Assembly (NCBI GenBank): GCA_019693395.1
Contig: JAAMXP010001732.1
Coordinates: 1 to 10,400 of the forward strand
Source: Ettlia oleoabundans
Lineage: Eukaryota > Chlorophyta > Chlorophyceae > Chlamydomonadales
DNA length: 10,400 nucleotides
Direction of reading: 5' to 3'
Below, in pieces: positions 8,024 to 10,400 of this stretch. Under the pieces are notes generated by a model that saw nothing but the letters and a program-made list of their open reading frames with translations, had not been told where the DNA came from and searched no databases. The translations under genes were made by a program, and so were the position numbers. Position 1 is the stretch's first letter. Each line of letters starts with the position of its first letter.

Positions 8024-8597
8024 ACAAGTTTGACTGACCAGCAGCACAAGTTCAGGCAAGTTGGCCACATGATGTCAACAGGAGCGACAGGCTCTCGTCA
8101 TGCTGCAGTAAACCTACAGTTTCTCGTTCCTACGCAGCGGCCCAGCCGGCGCAACGGCATGAGTCGGAGCAAGAACAGTGGCAGCACACCTGGCTCGCGT
8201 GAGGGGAGGCCAGCACAGCACCACCCACATTTGGGCCTTTGCTAATGCGTGTCTCTCGCGCCGCCGCGTGCATTCAATAGTCTTCGGTATGAGTCGAAGA
8301 TATTCTTGCAGCCTTCAGAGGCCGTCTGGCTCGCAGGGCTTGTGCGATCATATGTGCTTCGCCGTGGGCAGTTCTTCACCGCGGGCTTTGGGGCCGTGAA
8401 AGCGTTAGGTTTGGGTTGAGGAGTCGTATTTCAAGCGGCAGCCATGCCAGGTTAAGCCAGTTGGGTTCTTCTGCTAGGAGCGGGCGGCACGGCACAGCAC
8501 TTAGGTTGAATTCACTGCTCTGCAGGGCTACTTGTTTCCGACTGGACCTGCTTCAGCCGGTTGATTAACATGGTTACCATGGCTTTATATACTAATT
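8024..8597. other. 5' flank of SNAPC3: 5' UTR and promoter, no gene recognised
   Basis: No coding similarity on either strand. The + strand open frame at 8178-8399 has no recognisable motif. An in-frame TGA at 8077-8075 closes the SNAPC3 frame upstream of its ATG. I see no convincing TATA box near the start. A small inverted repeat, TCTTCG-8 nt-CGAAGA, is at 8281-8300. GTTAGGTTTGGGTTGAGG near 8405 resembles a degenerate unit of the adjacent minisatellite. Confidence 0.5.
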
Positions 8598-9287
8598 GCA
8601 GTTTTGGGTGAGGCAGACGCGGTTTTGGGTGAGGCAGACAAGTGACCTGAACGCAGTTTTGGGTGAGGCAGACGCAGTTCTGGGTGAGGCAGACAGGTGA
8701 CTTGAACACAGTTTTGGGTGACGCAGGCGCAAGTTTGGGTGAGGCAGACAAGTGACCTGATCGCAGTTTTGGGTGAGGCAGACGCAGTAATGGGTGAGGC
8801 GGACGTAGTTGTGGTGAGGCAGGCGCAGTTTTGGGTGAGGCAGGCGCAGGATTGGGTGAGGCAGACGCAGTTTTGGGTGAGGCTAAGCGGTGACTTGAAC
8901 GCAGTATTGGGTGAGGCAGACGCAGTATTGGGTGAAGCAGACATAAGACTTGAACGCAGTTTTGGGTGACGCAGGCGCAGTTCTGGGTGACGCAGACGCA
9001 GCTTTGGGTGAGGAAGACAGGTGACCTGAACGCAGTTTTGGGTGACGCAGACGCATTTCTGGGTGAGGCAGGCGCAGTTTTGGGTGAGGCAGACATGTGA
9101 CTTGAACGCAGTTTTGGGTGAGGCAGGCGCAGTTTTGGGTGAGGCAACAAGTGACCTGAACACAGTTTTGGGTCAGGCAGACGCGGTTTTGGGTGAGGCA
9201 GACAAGTGAGCTGAACGCAGTTTTGGGTGAGGCAGACGTAGTTTTGGGTGAGGCAGGCGCAGTTTTGGGTGACGCAGGCGCAGTTTT
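8598..9287. repeat. Minisatellite A: about 28 units of 21 bp with a periodic 13-bp spacer
   Basis: The unit core is TTTTGGGTGAGGCAGAC preceded by GCAG, 21 bp, with variants such as GACGCAGGC for GAGGCAGAC. A spacer close to AAGTGACCTGAAC occurs nine times, starting near 8640, 8694, 8749, 8887, 8942, 9018, 9094, 9149 and 9204. Distances between spacers (54-55, 76 or 138) equal n x 21 + 13 for n = 2, 3 and 6, within one base. All three reverse frames are open for long stretches because the 21-bp unit lacks stops, but each spacer shifts the frame by one, so the frames read the same repeat in rotation. This is not a protein gene. Confidence 0.93.
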
Positions 9288-9701
9288 ACTAGTCAACTGA
9301 GTCCATTTTGCACACCCTTTTTTGCCCTATATTTTGACTTGCACACCTTCGAGTTGCACACCTTATTAGCTCTATGCAAAGACCTGTTGCACATCTAAAA
9401 ATGTATTCTGCACATACTAGGATTGTGCCTTTAGATGTGCAAGTTGCACATTCATATGGAAGCTGTGCAAATGCTGGCAGGTAAACAACATGTGCAATTA
9501 CCTGGGCAAAACAATGTGTTTTAATGCACGTATACATGCACGTGCATCTGCTTAGATGTGCCATAAGTTGAGCTTTCCTGAGGCACACCCTTAGCACCAT
9601 TGAAAGCACACGTTACATTAAAGTGTGCACTTTCAGTTGCACAGGTTGAAAATTATGAGCAAAAGAGAGTGGCACAAATAAAGAGAATGGCAAATTGAAA
9701 G
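9288..9701. other. A+T-richer spacer dense in TGCACA-type words, no gene
   Basis: The stretch between the two minisatellites has at least ten copies of TGCACA or its complement TGTGCA and close variants. Examples are TTGCACACCTT twice (near 9339-9364), AGGCACACCCTTA (near 9581) and the palindrome ATGCACGTGCAT (9536-9547). An inverted pair AAAGTG-TG-CACTTT lies at 9620-9633. The - strand open frame 9289-9609 is Cys-rich through this word bias and has no recognisable domain. GGCACACC(C)TT is the reverse complement of the core of the next repeat. Confidence 0.6.
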
Positions 9702-10400
9702 TCAAGGTGTGCCCGCAAGTTGCCCTAGCGGCTGCTTGATTTTCAAGGTGTGCCTGCAAGTTGCCGTGGCGGCTGGTGTGAGTTTCAAGGTGTGCCTGCA
9801 AGGTGCCGTGGCGGCTGCTTGATTTTCAAGGTGTGCCTGCAAGGTGCCGTGGCGGCTGGTGTGAGTTTCAAGGTGTGCCTACAAGGTGCCATGGCGGCAC
9901 TGGCTGATTTGAATTTCAAGGTGTGCCTGCAAGGTGCCATGGCGGCAGCGGCTGATTTGATATTCAAGGTGTGCCTGCAAGATGCCGTGGCGGCAGCGGC
10001 TAGCTTGGTTTTCAGGGTGTGCCTGCAAGGTGCCCTAGCAGCAGCGGCTGATTTTCAAGGTGTGCCTGCAAGGTGCCGTGGCGGCAGCGGCTGATTTGAG
10101 TTTTAAGGTGTGCCTGCAAATTGCCTTAGCGGCTGCTTGATTTTCAAGGTGCGCCCGCAAGGTGCCGTGGCGGCAGCGGCTAGCTTGGTTTTCAAGGTGT
10201 ACCTGCAAGGTGCCCTGGCGGCTAGTGTGAGTTTCAAGGTGGGCCTGCAGGGTGTCGTGGCTGCACCGGCTGACTTGATTTTTCAAGGTGTGCCTGCAAG
10301 GTGCCCTGGAGGCAGCGGCTGATTTGAATTTCAAGGTGTGCCTGCAAGGTGCCGTGGCGGCAGCCGCTAGCTTGATTTTCAAGGTGTGCCTGCAAGGTGC
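9702..10400. repeat. Minisatellite B: about 16 units of 41/42 and 48 bp, runs past the window end
   Basis: Each unit starts with a copy or close variant of TTTCAAGGTGTGCCTGCAAG, then a GCC-rich stretch (GTGCCGTGGCGG). Successive starts near 9703, 9744, 9786, 9827, 9869, 9917, 9965, 10013, 10056, 10104, 10145, 10193, 10235, 10284, 10332 and 10380 give spacings of 41, 42, 41, 42, 48, 48, 48, 43, 48, 41, 48, 42, 49, 48 and 48. Long units differ from short ones mainly by CAGCGG inside GGCGG-CAGCGG-CT. The first four units form two 83-bp dimers (41+42). Open frames on both strands arise from the repeat and shift with unit length. Confidence 0.92.

Noticed and set aside
8178..8399. 73-codon + strand open frame in the SNAPC3 flank
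   Set aside because: It has no recognisable motif, an arbitrary start, and no composition difference from the flanking sequence.
8598..9287. Telomere-like sequence (TTTTGGG words)
   Set aside because: Chlorophyte telomeres are TTTAGGG or TTTTAGGG in tandem 7-8-mers. Here the word is part of a 21-bp unit with GAGGCAGAC.
9289..9609. Cys-rich 106-codon - strand open frame
   Set aside because: The Cys content follows from the TGCACA word bias, and there is no domain or regular Cys spacing.
9750..10094. Open frame encoding FKVCLQGAMAAAADL repeats
   Set aside because: Unit lengths of 41, 43 and 49 break the frame repeatedly, several frames on both strands are open, and there is no initiation context. 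Best explained as a minisatellite.
8598..10400. CRISPR-like repeat-spacer arrays
   Set aside because: The spacers are near-identical rather than unique, unit lengths vary, and the window is eukaryotic.
1..10400. tRNA, snRNA or transposase genes
   Set aside because: By eye I saw no cloverleaf with a GGTTCGAATCC-type arm, no snRNA core and no transposase or reverse transcriptase motif. A tRNAscan or Rfam search would settle small RNAs.

Overview
The window looks like nuclear DNA from a green alga (Chlorophyta). The evidence is intron-rich genes with GT-AG and probable GC-AG introns, 3' ends carrying TGTAA (the chlorophyte polyadenylation signal), G+C-rich coding exons, and long Gln/Ala/Ser/Gly-rich insertions in otherwise conserved nuclear proteins. 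I cannot name the species. None of the long open frames that cross introns, and none of those in the repeats, is a gene. Both real genes appear only when short exons are joined by splice phase and family conservation.

Layout. (1) Positions 84-2494, + strand: the 3' part of a gene for exonuclease 1 (EXO1, XPG/Rad2 family). The four visible exons encode the end of the nuclease domain and a long disordered tail that ends in a short motif resembling MLH1-binding or PCNA-binding peptides. (2) Positions 2495-2777: a 283-bp gap between convergent genes, with polyadenylation signals on both strands placed so that the two 3' UTRs should overlap. (3) Positions 2778-8023, - strand: a complete 13-exon gene for SNAPC3 (SNAP50; SRD2 in Arabidopsis), the zinc-finger subunit of the snRNA-activating complex. 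The joined exons give 751 residues with all phases consistent. A Q-rich, coiled-coil N-terminal extension of about 415 residues precedes the conserved region. One intron very probably starts with GC, and a second may. (4) Positions 8024-8597: the 5' flank of SNAPC3, with no recognisable gene. (5) Positions 8598-9287: a minisatellite of 21-bp units broken by a 13-bp spacer at quantised distances. (6) Positions 9288-9701: a more A+T-rich stretch crowded with TGCACA-type words. (7) Positions 9702-10400, continuing past the window: a second minisatellite of about 41/42-bp and 48-bp units.

EXO1 acts in mismatch repair and DNA end resection. SNAPC3 acts in snRNA transcription. I see no functional link between them beyond their tail-to-tail arrangement. 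I found no tRNA, rRNA, CRISPR array or intact transposon. The most unusual parts are the two structured minisatellites, the likely GC-AG introns, the lineage-specific SNAPC3 extension and the C-terminal EXO1 motif.
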